Source of the DNA: Actinomycetota bacterium
GTDB lineage: Bacteria; Actinomycetota; Thermoleophilia; UBA2241
Length of the DNA: 51,504 nucleotides
Direction: 5' to 3'
Assembly: GCA_012514235.1 (NCBI GenBank)
Contig: JAAZAR010000045.1
Span: forward strand, 1 to 51,504
Shown here: positions 16,813 to 24,913 of the stretch, in pieces
Layout: each line of letters starts with the position of its first letter
How positions within the stretch are numbered: the stretch's first letter is position 1
Notes under the pieces: model-generated
Databases searched by the model: none
What the model was told of the DNA's origin: nothing
What the model saw: the letters and a program-made list of their open reading frames with translations, nothing else
Made by a program: the position numbers and the translations under genes

Positions 16813-17805
16813 CTAGAACAGCTGGTTGTCGCCGGCGAAGATCTCGCTCACCGACTCGTCTTCGAACACGTTGCGGATCGTGCGGGCGAGGATGTCGGCC
16901 ACTGAGAGCACCTTGACCTTGTCGCAGCCGGCGGCCTCGACGTGCACGGTGTCGGTGACCACGACCTCCTTGACGCCCGAGGACCCGATGCGGTCGAAGG
17001 CCGGGCCGCTGAAGATGCCGTGCGTGGCCGTCACGTACACCTCTTTGGCGCCGTTGTCGTACAGCGTCTCGATGGCGCTGGTGATGGAGCCGGCGGTGTC
17101 GATGATGTCGTCCACGATGATCGCGATCTTGTCGCGCACGTCGCCGATGAAGTGCATGGTCTGGGCGACGTTGTGGTCGGGTCGCATCTTGGTGAGCACC
17201 GCGAGGTCGCACCCCGGGATGCGGTTGATGAACCGCTTGGCGAGCTTGACGCCGCCCGCGTCGGCCGACACGGCCACGAGCGGCGTGCCGCCGAAGTCCT
17301 TGTAGCGGAAGTAGTCGGCCAGCATGGGGACGGCGGTCATGTGGTCCACCGGGATCTCGAAGAACCCCTGGATCTGGCCCTGGTGCAGGTCCATGGAGAG
17401 CACACGGTCGACCTTGGATGCTTCGAGCAGGGTGGCGACGAGGCGCGCGGAGATTGGTTCGCGGGCCGCGCTCTTCTTGTCCTGCCGCGAGTAGGGGTAG
17501 TACGGCATGACGGCCGTGATGCGCTTGGCCGAAGCGAGCTGGGCCGCCTGGATCATGATGAGCAGCTCCATGAGCTCGTCGTTGATGCTGTCGCAGGGCG
17601 ACTGGACGATGAACATGTCGGAGCCGCGGACGTTCTCCTCGAAGCGCGCATAGATCTCGCCGTTGGAGAACGTCTTGAGCTCGATGCTGCCGAGCTGGAC
17701 GTCGAGCTTGTCGGCGATCTTCGCCGCGAGGGCGGGGTTGCTGCGCCCAGAGAAGATCATCAGCCGCTTGCGCGGCGAGGTCACGCAGCAGGTGCTGTCC
17801 GCCAC
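16813..17805 (-). CDS. prs: ribose-phosphate pyrophosphokinase
   Basis: A 330-residue PRPP synthase (ribose 5-phosphate plus ATP gives PRPP plus AMP) feeding nucleotide, His and Trp synthesis. It has the ATP flap region ARFEENVRGSDMFIVQSP, the MPYYPYSRQDKK segment, the metal-binding LSMDLHQGQIQGFF, and the PRPP loop IAIIVDDIIDTAGSI. I begin it at GTG 17805 because GAGAGG lies six bases upstream; ATG 17832 would add nine residues. The 72-base gap after glmU holds TTTGATAGAAT, a possible -10 element, so prs may have its own promoter. Confidence 0.96.
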   Translation of the reverse strand: MADSTCCVTSPRKRLMIFSGRSNPALAAKIADKLDVQLGSIELKTFSNGEIYARFEENVRGSDMFIVQSPCDSINDELMELLIMIQAAQLASAKRITAVMPYYPYSRQDKKSAAREPISARLVATLLEASKVDRVLSMDLHQGQIQGFFEIPVDHMTAVPMLADYFRYKDFGGTPLVAVSADAGGVKLAKRFINRIPGCDLAVLTKMRPDHNVAQTMHFIGDVRDKIAIIVDDIIDTAGSITSAIETLYDNGAKEVYVTATHGIFSGPAFDRIGSSGVKEVVVTDTVHVEAAGCDKVKVLSVADILARTIRNVFEDESVSEIFAGDNQLF

Positions 17806-17877
17806 CGTTCGCCTCTCTTCCTGTCCATCCACAGACCGGTCGGTGATTCTATCAAAGGGGGCGGCACCGTCGCGCCG

Positions 17878-19293
17878 TCAGTCCTGCTGCTGCTCGCGCA
17901 GCCGCCGCGCCGCACGGCGCTCGGCGTACCCTTCAACGTTCTTCTGCTGCTCGCGCGCGACGGCCAGAGACCCGGCCGGCACGTCGCGCGTGATGACGGA
18001 CCCGGCGGCCGTGAAGGCATCGTCGCCGATCGTCACGGGCGCGACGATCGTGGTGTCGCTGCCCGTGCGGACGCGGTCGCCGATGGTGGTCGCATGCTTC
18101 TCGTACCCGTCGTAGTTGGCGGTGATGTTGCCGGCGGCGATGTTGCTCTCCTTGCCGACGACGGCGTCGCCCACGTAGCTGAGATGCGGCACCTTGCTGC
18201 GCTCGCCGATGCGGCTGTTCTTGATCTCGACGAACGTGCCGGCCTTGGCGCCCTCGGCGAGCACCGTGTTGGGCCGGATGTAGGCGAAGGGACCGACGCT
18301 GCAGCCGGAGCCGATGACGCACTCGTAGAGGTGCGAGCTGACGACGCGGGCGCGGTCGCCGACGAAGGCGTCCCTGAGGAAGCAGCCCGGCCCTACCTCG
18401 CAGGCGGCGCCGACCGTGGTGCGGCCGAGCAGGTGGGTGGAGGCGCGGATGAGCGTGTCGCGGCCGACCTCGACGCCGTAGTCGACGAAGGTCGTCTCCG
18501 GATCCTCGACGGTGACGCCGGCGAGCATGAGTCGCTCCAGCAGGCGCCGGCGCATGGCGGCGTTGACGACGGCCAGCTCGACGCGCGAGTTGACCCCCAT
18601 GCACATCTCCTCGTCGTCGCTCTCGAAGCTGGTCACCGCGTGCCCGGCGGCGAGGAGCAGATGTACGGCGTCCGTGAGGTACAGCTCGCCCTGGTCGTTG
18701 TCGCTCTCGAGCTTGTCGAGGGCAGGCCGCAGCGCATCCGCGCGGAACACGTACATGCCGACGTTGATCTCGTCGATCTCGCGCTCCTCCGGCGAGGCGT
18801 CGCGGTGCTCGACGATCCGGACGACCTGCCCGTCCTCGCCGCGCACGATGCGCCCGTAGTGCCCGGGGTCATCGAGTTCGATGGTGGTGAGCGTCGCCGC
18901 GGCGGCGTCCTCGAGGTGCCGCTCGTGGAGGGCGGCGACGAAGTCGCCGTCGACGAGCGGCACGTCGCCGTACAGCACCATGACGTCGCCGGAGAAGCCT
19001 TGCAGCGCCTCGAGGCCGGCGCGGACGGCGTCGCCGGTCCCGCGCCGCTCCTGCTGCACGGCACGCTCGCAGCCCACCGGCAGGATGTCGTTGATGGCGT
19101 CCTGGTCCGGTCCCGTGACCACGACGACCCGCTCGGGCGAGACGCTGAGCGCGGCGTCGATGACGTACGAGAGCATGGGTCGGCCGCAGACCTCGTGCAG
19201 CACTTTGGGACGGTCGGACTTCATGCGCGTGCCCAGGCCCGCCGCCAGGATGGCGACGGCCAGCGACGGCCGCTTGGTGTCTGCTGTGCTCAT
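17878..19293 (-). CDS. glmU: bifunctional UDP-GlcNAc pyrophosphorylase / GlcN-1-P acetyltransferase
   Basis: A 471-residue two-domain enzyme making UDP-GlcNAc for peptidoglycan. The N-terminal nucleotidyltransferase has AILAAGLGTRMKSDRPKVLHEV, GTGDAVRAGLEAL and VLYGDVPLVDGD. The C-terminal left-handed beta-helix acetyltransferase (about 255-450) shows hexapeptide repeats such as GSGCSVGPFAYIRPNTVL and the catalytic-region residues in SYVGDAVVGKESNIAAGNITANYDGYEKHATTIGD. I prefer ATG 19293, with AAGGTGA five bases upstream, to GTG 19302. The C-terminus ends in an Arg/Gln-rich tail. It is followed by prs. Confidence 0.96.
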   Translation of the reverse strand: MSTADTKRPSLAVAILAAGLGTRMKSDRPKVLHEVCGRPMLSYVIDAALSVSPERVVVVTGPDQDAINDILPVGCERAVQQERRGTGDAVRAGLEALQGFSGDVMVLYGDVPLVDGDFVAALHERHLEDAAAATLTTIELDDPGHYGRIVRGEDGQVVRIVEHRDASPEEREIDEINVGMYVFRADALRPALDKLESDNDQGELYLTDAVHLLLAAGHAVTSFESDDEEMCMGVNSRVELAVVNAAMRRRLLERLMLAGVTVEDPETTFVDYGVEVGRDTLIRASTHLLGRTTVGAACEVGPGCFLRDAFVGDRARVVSSHLYECVIGSGCSVGPFAYIRPNTVLAEGAKAGTFVEIKNSRIGERSKVPHLSYVGDAVVGKESNIAAGNITANYDGYEKHATTIGDRVRTGSDTTIVAPVTIGDDAFTAAGSVITRDVPAGSLAVAREQQKNVEGYAERRAARRLREQQQD

Positions 19294-19354
19294 CTGGATC
19301 ACCTTGAGGATGGTGTCGGGGACAGCTGCCCGCCGGCTCTCGGCTGACGTGTGC

Positions 19355-19429
19355 TGGCTGGGGCGGGAGGATTCGAACCTCCGGATGCCGGGACCAAAAC
19401 CCGGTGCCTTACCACTTGGCTACGCCCCA
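19355..19429 (-). tRNA. tRNA-Gln (UUG anticodon)
   Basis: On the minus strand the acceptor TGGGGCG (19429-19423) pairs with CGCCCCA (19365-19359), with discriminator G at 19358 and an encoded CCA at 19357-19355. The anticodon loop is TTTTGGT between CCGGG and CCCGG arms, so the anticodon is TTG. The D arm (AGCCAAGTGGTAAGGC) and T arm (GGTTCGAATCC) are normal. It lies between ispE and glmU. Confidence 0.97.
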
Positions 19430-19507
19430 GCGCGTGACGGCCGAAGCGCCGCGAGGCGGTCAGCCGCCCGCCGCAGAAGCGGCAGGTTAATGTATCACGC
19501 AGGCGTC

Positions 19508-20398
19508 TCACGGCGCGGCGGGCTGAAGATCGGTGACGTACCAGGCGCGGGCGGGGGCAACGGCCTCCCGCGCCTTCAGAGCGGCCGCCTCCGAGGCGAA
19601 CACGCCGAAGCAGGCGGCGCCGCTCCCGGTCATGGCCGCGGCGAGCGCTCCGGCGCCGCGCAGCCGCGCGATCATGTCGCCGACCTCGGGCGTGCGGGCT
19701 ACGACGCTCGCCTCCAGATCGTTGGCGACCAGCGCGGCCACGTCCTTCACGGTGCTCGCACCCTGGGCCCTCGCGGACAGCCGTCGAGCCCGCGGCACGA
19801 AGTCCCCGAGGCTGACCTCCGCGTCCTCGTCGCGCCAGCCGTAGACGGCCGCGGTGCTCAGCGCCACGTCGGGCATGGCGATCACCAGGTGCAGCGCCGG
19901 CAGCGCGACGTCCTTGAGCACCTGCCCGCGTCCCATGGCGAGCTGCGGGCCCGGCCAGAGGAAGAAGGGGACGTCGCTGCCCACGGCCGCGGCTGCCTCG
20001 TGGCGCATCCGCGGAGGTAGACCGAGGCCGTACAGCCGCTCGAGCGCGAGCAGTGTGGCCGCCGCGTCCGAGCTGCCGCCGCCCAGTCCCGCGCCGGCCG
20101 GGATGCGCTTCTCGATCGTCACGCGGACCTCGAAGGGGCGGTCGAGCCGGGCTTCGAGCTCGCGGACCATCTTCGCCGCCAGGTTGTCGGCGCCCGGCGC
20201 GACGTCGCACACGACGTCCGGCCCGGCGCCCGGCGTCCTCTCCACGGTCACGAGGTCGGCGAGGGAGACGGGCGTCATCACCGACGCGATCTCGTGGAAC
20301 CCGTCCGGCCGCACCGGGCCGACCAGGAGCGCCAGGTTGAGCTTGGCCGGCGCCGCGACCTGGGTCACCGGTTCGGCCCGTCCGCCTGCGTCGTTCAT
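19508..20398 (-). CDS. ispE: 4-diphosphocytidyl-2-C-methyl-D-erythritol kinase
   Basis: A 296-residue GHMP kinase of the MEP isoprenoid pathway. The N-terminal substrate site reads VAAPAKLNLALLVGPVRPDGFHEIASVM. The GHMP ATP-binding loop is IPAGAGLGGGSSDAAATLLALERLYGL, and the C-terminal motif is GAGALAAAMTGSGAACFGVF. ATG 20398 follows GAGGAGGACGCG. It is 10 bases after rsmA, and the pair rsmA-ispE is common in actinobacteria. It implies that this organism makes isoprenoids by the non-mevalonate route. Confidence 0.95.
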   Translation of the reverse strand: MNDAGGRAEPVTQVAAPAKLNLALLVGPVRPDGFHEIASVMTPVSLADLVTVERTPGAGPDVVCDVAPGADNLAAKMVRELEARLDRPFEVRVTIEKRIPAGAGLGGGSSDAAATLLALERLYGLGLPPRMRHEAAAAVGSDVPFFLWPGPQLAMGRGQVLKDVALPALHLVIAMPDVALSTAAVYGWRDEDAEVSLGDFVPRARRLSARAQGASTVKDVAALVANDLEASVVARTPEVGDMIARLRGAGALAAAMTGSGAACFGVFASEAAALKAREAVAPARAWYVTDLQPAAP

Positions 20399-20408
20399 CG
20401 CGTCCTCC

Positions 20409-21320
20409 TCACGCCGCCGGTCCGCCGTCCCGAGGGCGGCCGAGAGCGGCGGCGAACGTTCGCCACTGCGGCGGCGTGAGCTCCTCCGGCCGCGCCGCCT
20501 CTCCCAGCGTCAGCCCCAGGAGCGCCTCGCGCACGTCGTCCCGGCTGAGCGTGACCCCGCCGTGGGCGGCGCCGCCGAGCGAGTTCGCGAGCGTCTTGCG
20601 GCGCTGGCCGAACGCAAGCCGCACGAGGTGCGAGACGGCCGCGTACTCGGCCGCGTCCGGCGCCGCGTCCCCGCCGCCCTCGTCGCGGCGCACGAAGGTG
20701 AGGAAGCTCGACTCCACGCGGGGGCGCGGCCGAAAGGCCGAGGCCGGCACAGGTCGCGACTTCTCCAGCCGGCAGGCCAGCTGCGTGAGCACCGAGACCG
20801 CGGCGTAGGCCTTGGTCGACGGCGCCGCGAACAGGCGCTCGCCGAGCTCGCGCTGCACCATCACCGCCCAGCGGCGCACCGAGGTCAGTCCGGCGACGGT
20901 CGTCATGATGAGCGGGATGGCGATGTTGTAGGCGAGGTTGGCCACGACCGCCGTCGGTGGCGGGTCGAGCGCCGCGAGATCGGCTCTGAGCGCGTCGCCG
21001 GCGTGCAGCACCAGCCGCGGCTCGGCGGCGGCAAGCTCCTCGAGCCGCGGCAGCCAGCGACGGTCGATCTCGAACGCGTGCACCAGGCGGGCGCGCTCGA
21101 GCACCGGGCGCGTGAGCAGGCCGCCGGCCGCGCCCACCTCGAGCACCACGTCGTCCGCTCCGACCTTCGCCTGGTCGACGATGGCGTGCAGCACGTTCCT
21201 GTCGACGAGGTGGTTCTGTCCGTACCGCCGGAGGGCGTGCGGCCGCGGGGGACGACTGCGGTCGCCCGCGGACGGCCGGCCGCGCTCGCCGCCGGCCCGT
21301 GCGCCGCCGGCCGCGCTCAC
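20409..21320 (-). CDS. rsmA: 16S rRNA (adenine1518/1519-N6)-dimethyltransferase
   Basis: A 303-residue KsgA/Dim1-type methyltransferase. After a 30-residue Arg/Gly-rich start it shows LRRYGQNHLVDRNVLHAIVDQA, the SAM loop as VLEVGAAGGLLTRPVL and the catalytic motif as VVANLAYNIAIPLIM. The SAM loop and the catalytic NLPY box both deviate from the usual EVGPGLG-LT and NLPYN, with Ala replacing Pro. The C-terminal helical domain has PRPRVESSFLTF and FGQRRKTLANSL. GTG 21320 is one base past the tatD stop, so translation is coupled. Despite the variant motifs, placement with ispE and tatD supports the assignment. Confidence 0.92.
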   Translation of the reverse strand: MSAAGGARAGGERGRPSAGDRSRPPRPHALRRYGQNHLVDRNVLHAIVDQAKVGADDVVLEVGAAGGLLTRPVLERARLVHAFEIDRRWLPRLEELAAAEPRLVLHAGDALRADLAALDPPPTAVVANLAYNIAIPLIMTTVAGLTSVRRWAVMVQRELGERLFAAPSTKAYAAVSVLTQLACRLEKSRPVPASAFRPRPRVESSFLTFVRRDEGGGDAAPDAAEYAAVSHLVRLAFGQRRKTLANSLGGAAHGGVTLSRDDVREALLGLTLGEAARPEELTPPQWRTFAAALGRPRDGGPAA

Positions 21321-21321
21321 C

Positions 21322-22086
21322 TCAGCCCGCCTCCGCGAGCCCGAAAACCCGGCGGGCGTTGGCGGTGGTGAGCGCGGCGAGCTCGTCGGCGGGCACGCCG
21401 CGCACGTCCGCGACCAACGCCGCCGTGAGCGCGACCCAGGCCGGCACGTTGCTGGCGCCGCGGTTGGGCACCGGTGCCAGGAAGGGCGCGTCGGTCTCGA
21501 CGAGCAGGCGGTCGGCGCGGATGCGTGCCGCCGCCTCCCGCAGCCCGGCGGCGTTCTTGTACGTGACGTTGCCGGCGAAGCTGGCGTAGTAGCCGCGTTC
21601 GTTGCACTCGTCGACGTACTCCGGCAGCGAGTAGCAGTGCATGACCACGGTCAGGCCCTCCGCCTCGGCGGCCAGCTGGGCCATAGCCTCTTCCCCGGCC
21701 TCGCGCACGTGCACCACGAGCGGCAGACCGGTGCGCCGCGCCAGCTCGATCTGAGTGCTGAAGGCGTGCCGCTGGGCGTCCCGCGGCGAGAGGTCGCGGT
21801 AGTAGTCCAGGCCGACCTCGCCCACGGCCACCACGCGCGGCCGCGCAGCGAGCTGCTCGAGCTCCTCGAGCGCGGCGTCGTCCAGCGTGTGAGCCTCGTG
21901 CGGGTGCACGCCGACGGTGCCGTACACGCCGGGCAGGGACTCGGAGAGCTCCACTGCCCGGCGCGAGGTCTCGCGGTCGATGCCGATGGTCACGATCTGC
22001 GTCACGCCGGCGGCCCGGGCCTCGGCGACGACGCCCGCCGTGTCGGCGATCATCTCGAGGTGACAGTGAGAATCGACGAGCGTCAT
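21322..22086 (-). CDS. tatD: TatD-family metal-dependent deoxyribonuclease
   Basis: A 254-residue TIM-barrel hydrolase of the TatD/YcfH family. It shows TLVDSHCHLEM (metal HxH), VGVHPHEAHTLDD, VGEVGLDYYRD (Glu ligand), LPLVVHVREAGEEAM, VVMHCYSLPEYVDEC and LLVETDAPFLAPVPNRGASN. I start at ATG 22086, where the family normally begins right before the HxH motif. GTG 22134 in the same frame has a better GAGG ribosome site and lies 9 bases after metG, but it would add an atypical 16-residue extension. It sits between metG and rsmA, the usual conserved order. Confidence 0.93.
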   Translation of the reverse strand: MTLVDSHCHLEMIADTAGVVAEARAAGVTQIVTIGIDRETSRRAVELSESLPGVYGTVGVHPHEAHTLDDAALEELEQLAARPRVVAVGEVGLDYYRDLSPRDAQRHAFSTQIELARRTGLPLVVHVREAGEEAMAQLAAEAEGLTVVMHCYSLPEYVDECNERGYYASFAGNVTYKNAAGLREAAARIRADRLLVETDAPFLAPVPNRGASNVPAWVALTAALVADVRGVPADELAALTTANARRVFGLAEAG

Positions 22087-22143
22087 GCGGAGCTCTAGAT
22101 GGGCGGTGCGGCGCCGGAGCGGACCTGCGGTCACGCCGGCGCC

Positions 22144-23673
22144 TCAGCCCTCGGTCTCGAGTCGCGGGAACAGCGGGGGGCCCAAGACCACGGGCGCCGG
22201 CACGAGCGCCGACCAGCTCGCCGTGTCGAGCAGCAGGTCGGCGTCGCCTACGTCCTGGCCGAGCCGGCTGAGGATCTCGACCGCCGTGAGCGGGACGACC
22301 GGGTACACGGCCAGCGCCACCAGGCGCAGGCCCGACGCCAGGCCGTTGAGCACCGCGTCAAGGCGGCCCGCCTGCGCTTCGTCCTTGGCGAGCTTCCACG
22401 GCGCCTCTTCCTCCACCAGCCGGTTGAGGCGCCGCACGTACTCCCAGATCGAGTCCAGCGCGCCGGTGACGTTGAGCTCGCCGTACTGCGCCGTCGCCGT
22501 CGCCACCATGCGCTCGCCCTCGGAGGCCACCGTCGCCAAACCATCACCCTCAGGTCCAGCTTGAGGGATGACCCCGTCCCGGTACTTGCCGATCATGCTG
22601 ACCGTGCGGCTGAGCAGGTTGCCGAGCTCGTTGGCGAGTTCGTTGTTGTACCGGGCCCGCAGCCCCTCGAGGCTGACGTCGCCGTCCTGCCCGAGGGTGA
22701 CCTCGCGCATGAGGTAGTACCGCAGCGGCTCGGCGCCCATGTCCTCGATGACGGCGAACGGGTCGAGCGTGTTGCCGCGCGTCTTGCTCATCTTCTCGCC
22801 GCCCACGAGCAGGTAGCCGTGGATGAGCTCACCGGTGGGCAGGTCGTAGCCGGCGCTCATGAGCAGCGCCGGCCAAATCACGGCGTGGAACTTGAGGATG
22901 TCCTTGGCCAGGAAGTGGAACGCCGGCCAGTAGCGCGCCGAGAGGTCCTCGTCCGGACGCGCGTAGGTGAGCGCGCTCAGGTAGTTGATGAGCGCGTCGA
23001 CCCACACGTAGATGACCTGTTCCTGGTCCCACGGCACGGGGATGCCCCAGGTGATGCTGCTGCGGCTGATGCTGATGTCCTCGAGGCCCTGCTCGATGAA
23101 CGACAGGGCCTCGTTGTAGCGCGAGCGCGGCTTGACGAAGCCCGGGTCAGCCTTGAAGAACGCGGCCAGCCGGTCCTGGTACCTGCTGAGGAGGAAGTAG
23201 TAGTTCTCCTCCTCCAGCCAGACCGGCTTGATGCCGTGCTGGGGACACAGGCCCTCGGGCGTGAGGTCGCGCTCGTACCAGAAGCCCTCGCACGCCGTGC
23301 AGTAGAGGCCGCCGTAGGTGCGCTTCTCGATGTCGCCGGCGGCCCTCAGCTTCTCCACGAACGCCTGCACGAACGCCTCGTGCTCCGGGTCGGTGGTGCG
23401 GATGAAGAAGTCGTTGGAGGCGCCCACCGCCGCGGCCAGGGCCCGGTACTTGGGCGCCATGACGTCCACGTGCTGCTGCGGCGTGAGCCCCCGCTCCTCG
23501 GCCGCCTGGGCGATCTTGGTGCCGTGCTCGTCCGTGCCGGTGAGGAAGAAGACGTCCTCGCCGCGCTGCCTGTGGTGCCGCGCGACGACGTCGGCGGCGA
23601 TCGTCGTATAGGCGTGCCCGTGATGGGGCTCGCTGTTGACGTAGTAGATCGGCGTTGTGATGTAGAAGCTCAT
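22144..23673 (-). CDS. metG: methionyl-tRNA synthetase
   Basis: A 509-residue class I synthetase. The N-terminus MSFYITTPIYYVNSEPHHGHAYT holds the HIGH-type motif (HHGH). A zinc knuckle follows in GLYCTACEGFWYERDLTPEGLCPQHG. The KMSKS loop appears as GEKMSKTRGNTLDPF, with Thr in place of the last Ser. The anticodon-binding helical domain covers the last 150 residues. There is no C-terminal tRNA-binding EMAP-like domain, so it is the short form. It leads the metG-tatD-rsmA-ispE series and starts 21 bases after the flavin reductase gene. Confidence 0.96.
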   Translation of the reverse strand: MSFYITTPIYYVNSEPHHGHAYTTIAADVVARHHRQRGEDVFFLTGTDEHGTKIAQAAEERGLTPQQHVDVMAPKYRALAAAVGASNDFFIRTTDPEHEAFVQAFVEKLRAAGDIEKRTYGGLYCTACEGFWYERDLTPEGLCPQHGIKPVWLEEENYYFLLSRYQDRLAAFFKADPGFVKPRSRYNEALSFIEQGLEDISISRSSITWGIPVPWDQEQVIYVWVDALINYLSALTYARPDEDLSARYWPAFHFLAKDILKFHAVIWPALLMSAGYDLPTGELIHGYLLVGGEKMSKTRGNTLDPFAVIEDMGAEPLRYYLMREVTLGQDGDVSLEGLRARYNNELANELGNLLSRTVSMIGKYRDGVIPQAGPEGDGLATVASEGERMVATATAQYGELNVTGALDSIWEYVRRLNRLVEEEAPWKLAKDEAQAGRLDAVLNGLASGLRLVALAVYPVVPLTAVEILSRLGQDVGDADLLLDTASWSALVPAPVVLGPPLFPRLETEG

Positions 23674-23694
23674 CGGATCCTCAGTCTACCGCGT

Positions 23695-24267
23695 TCAGCG
23701 TCGTCCGGAGGCCTTCGCGGCGGCCCCGTAGGTGCCGATGCGCTCGCCCAGCGACCAGTATTCGCCCTCCACGTACGCGATCGGCGCGAGCCGCTGCGTC
23801 CGCACCCGGCCGTGCCCGTCGAGGAGGCCCTCGTCGTACTGCACGGCGACGATCTCGGCCAGGTAGAGGTCGTGGGCGCCGAGAGCGAGCTGGTGCCGCA
23901 CCACGCACTCGATGTTGATGGGGCACTCGTCGATGAGCGGCGCCTCGACCCGGCTCGCCGGCGAGGCGCTGAGGCCGAGCTCCGCGAACTTGTCGTGCTC
24001 GGCCCCCGACCACACACCGGCGAGGTCGACCAGCTCGAGCTGCTCGGCGCGCGGCACGTTGACGACGAACTCGCGCGCCGCGTCCACCAGCCGATGGGAG
24101 TGACGGGTGGGCCGGATGGCGACGCTCAGCATCGGCGGGTCGGAGCAGACCGTGCCGGCCCACGCGAGCGTGATGATGTTCGGCTTCTCCTTGTCGTGAC
24201 CGGCCACGCTGAGCAGCACGACCGGCGTCGGCAGCAGCGCGGGTGACGCCTTGCGCTCGATCTTCAT
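23695..24267 (-). CDS. flavin reductase-like, FMN-binding protein
   Basis: A 190-residue split-barrel protein of the flavin reductase-like family. Typical segments are TPVVLLSVAGHDKEKPNIITLAWAG, SDPPMLSVAIRPTRHSHRLV, EFVVNVP, and ECPINIECVV followed by HDLYLAEIVAVQYD. Members bind FMN and either reduce free flavin with NAD(P)H or serve as electron carriers; this type is frequent in anaerobes. Which it does here cannot be read from sequence. A strong AAGGAGG precedes ATG 24267. It is divergent from the Lrp-type regulator and cotranscribed with metG at 21 bases. Confidence 0.85.
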   Translation of the reverse strand: MKIERKASPALLPTPVVLLSVAGHDKEKPNIITLAWAGTVCSDPPMLSVAIRPTRHSHRLVDAAREFVVNVPRAEQLELVDLAGVWSGAEHDKFAELGLSASPASRVEAPLIDECPINIECVVRHQLALGAHDLYLAEIVAVQYDEGLLDGHGRVRTQRLAPIAYVEGEYWSLGERIGTYGAAAKASGRR

Positions 24268-24426
24268 CTGGAGCCCTCCTTATGGTCCGAGCCTAATGGT
24301 ACCCCACGCAGGGGATCGCACCGTCTCTGGCGTCGAAACCACGGTATTCGTAGAATGGCGGGGCCGAAGAGCACCGAATCGACTGGCCGAGCGGGGCGCC
24401 GCAGGTGCACCGCGCCAGGGGGCTGC

Positions 24427-24900
24427 ATGCGCAGACAGCCGCTCGACAAGACGGACATCGCCATCATCAGCCACCTGCAGGCGGACGGCCGGCGGGCGTT
24501 CACCACCATCGCCAAGGACCTGGGGATCTCGGAGGCCAGCGTCCGGCAGCGCGTCTCCCGTCTGCTGCGCACGAAGGTCATCCAGATCGTCGCGGTGAGC
24601 AGCCCGCTCGACCTCGGCCTCATCTGGGCACAGGTCCATCTGCGGGTGAAGGGCGAGCGCATCGAGGCCGTGGCGGAGGCAGTCGCCCAGCTCCCGCAAG
24701 TGGACTACGTGAGCATCTGCGCCGGTGACTTCGACATCATCGTGGGCCTCGTCGCCCATGATCGCGAGGAACTCCTCGACGTACTCGTCAACCAGATCCG
24801 CACCATCCCCGGTATCGAACAGGCCGGCTTCGTCCTGAACCTCAAGACGCTCAAGGACAACTACGAGTGGTCGCCGGGCGAGCGCCCGGCGACGGTGTAG
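24427..24900 (+). CDS. Lrp/AsnC-family transcriptional regulator
   Basis: A 157-residue regulator. The N-terminal winged helix (LDKTDIAIISHLQADGRRAFTTIAKDLGISEASVRQRVSRLLRTKVI) is followed by the RAM ligand-binding domain (AEAVAQLPQVDYVSICAGDFDIIVGLVAHDREEL). ATG 24427 is chosen because AGGGGG lies four bases upstream. A -10-like TAGAAT at 24352-24357 would give a leader of about 60 bases, and the upstream ATG at 24355 falls inside it. It is 13 bases before the aminotransferase gene, so it is likely a local regulator responding to an amino acid or amine used by this operon. Confidence 0.9.
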   Translation: MRRQPLDKTDIAIISHLQADGRRAFTTIAKDLGISEASVRQRVSRLLRTKVIQIVAVSSPLDLGLIWAQVHLRVKGERIEAVAEAVAQLPQVDYVSICAGDFDIIVGLVAHDREELLDVLVNQIRTIPGIEQAGFVLNLKTLKDNYEWSPGERPATV

Positions 24901-24913
24901 GGAGGCGAGAGCC

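Noticed and set aside
22087..22143. Extended TatD start at GTG 22134
   Set aside because: It has a better ribosome site, but it would put 16 unusual residues before the family's invariant N-terminal HxH motif. Kept only as an alternative.
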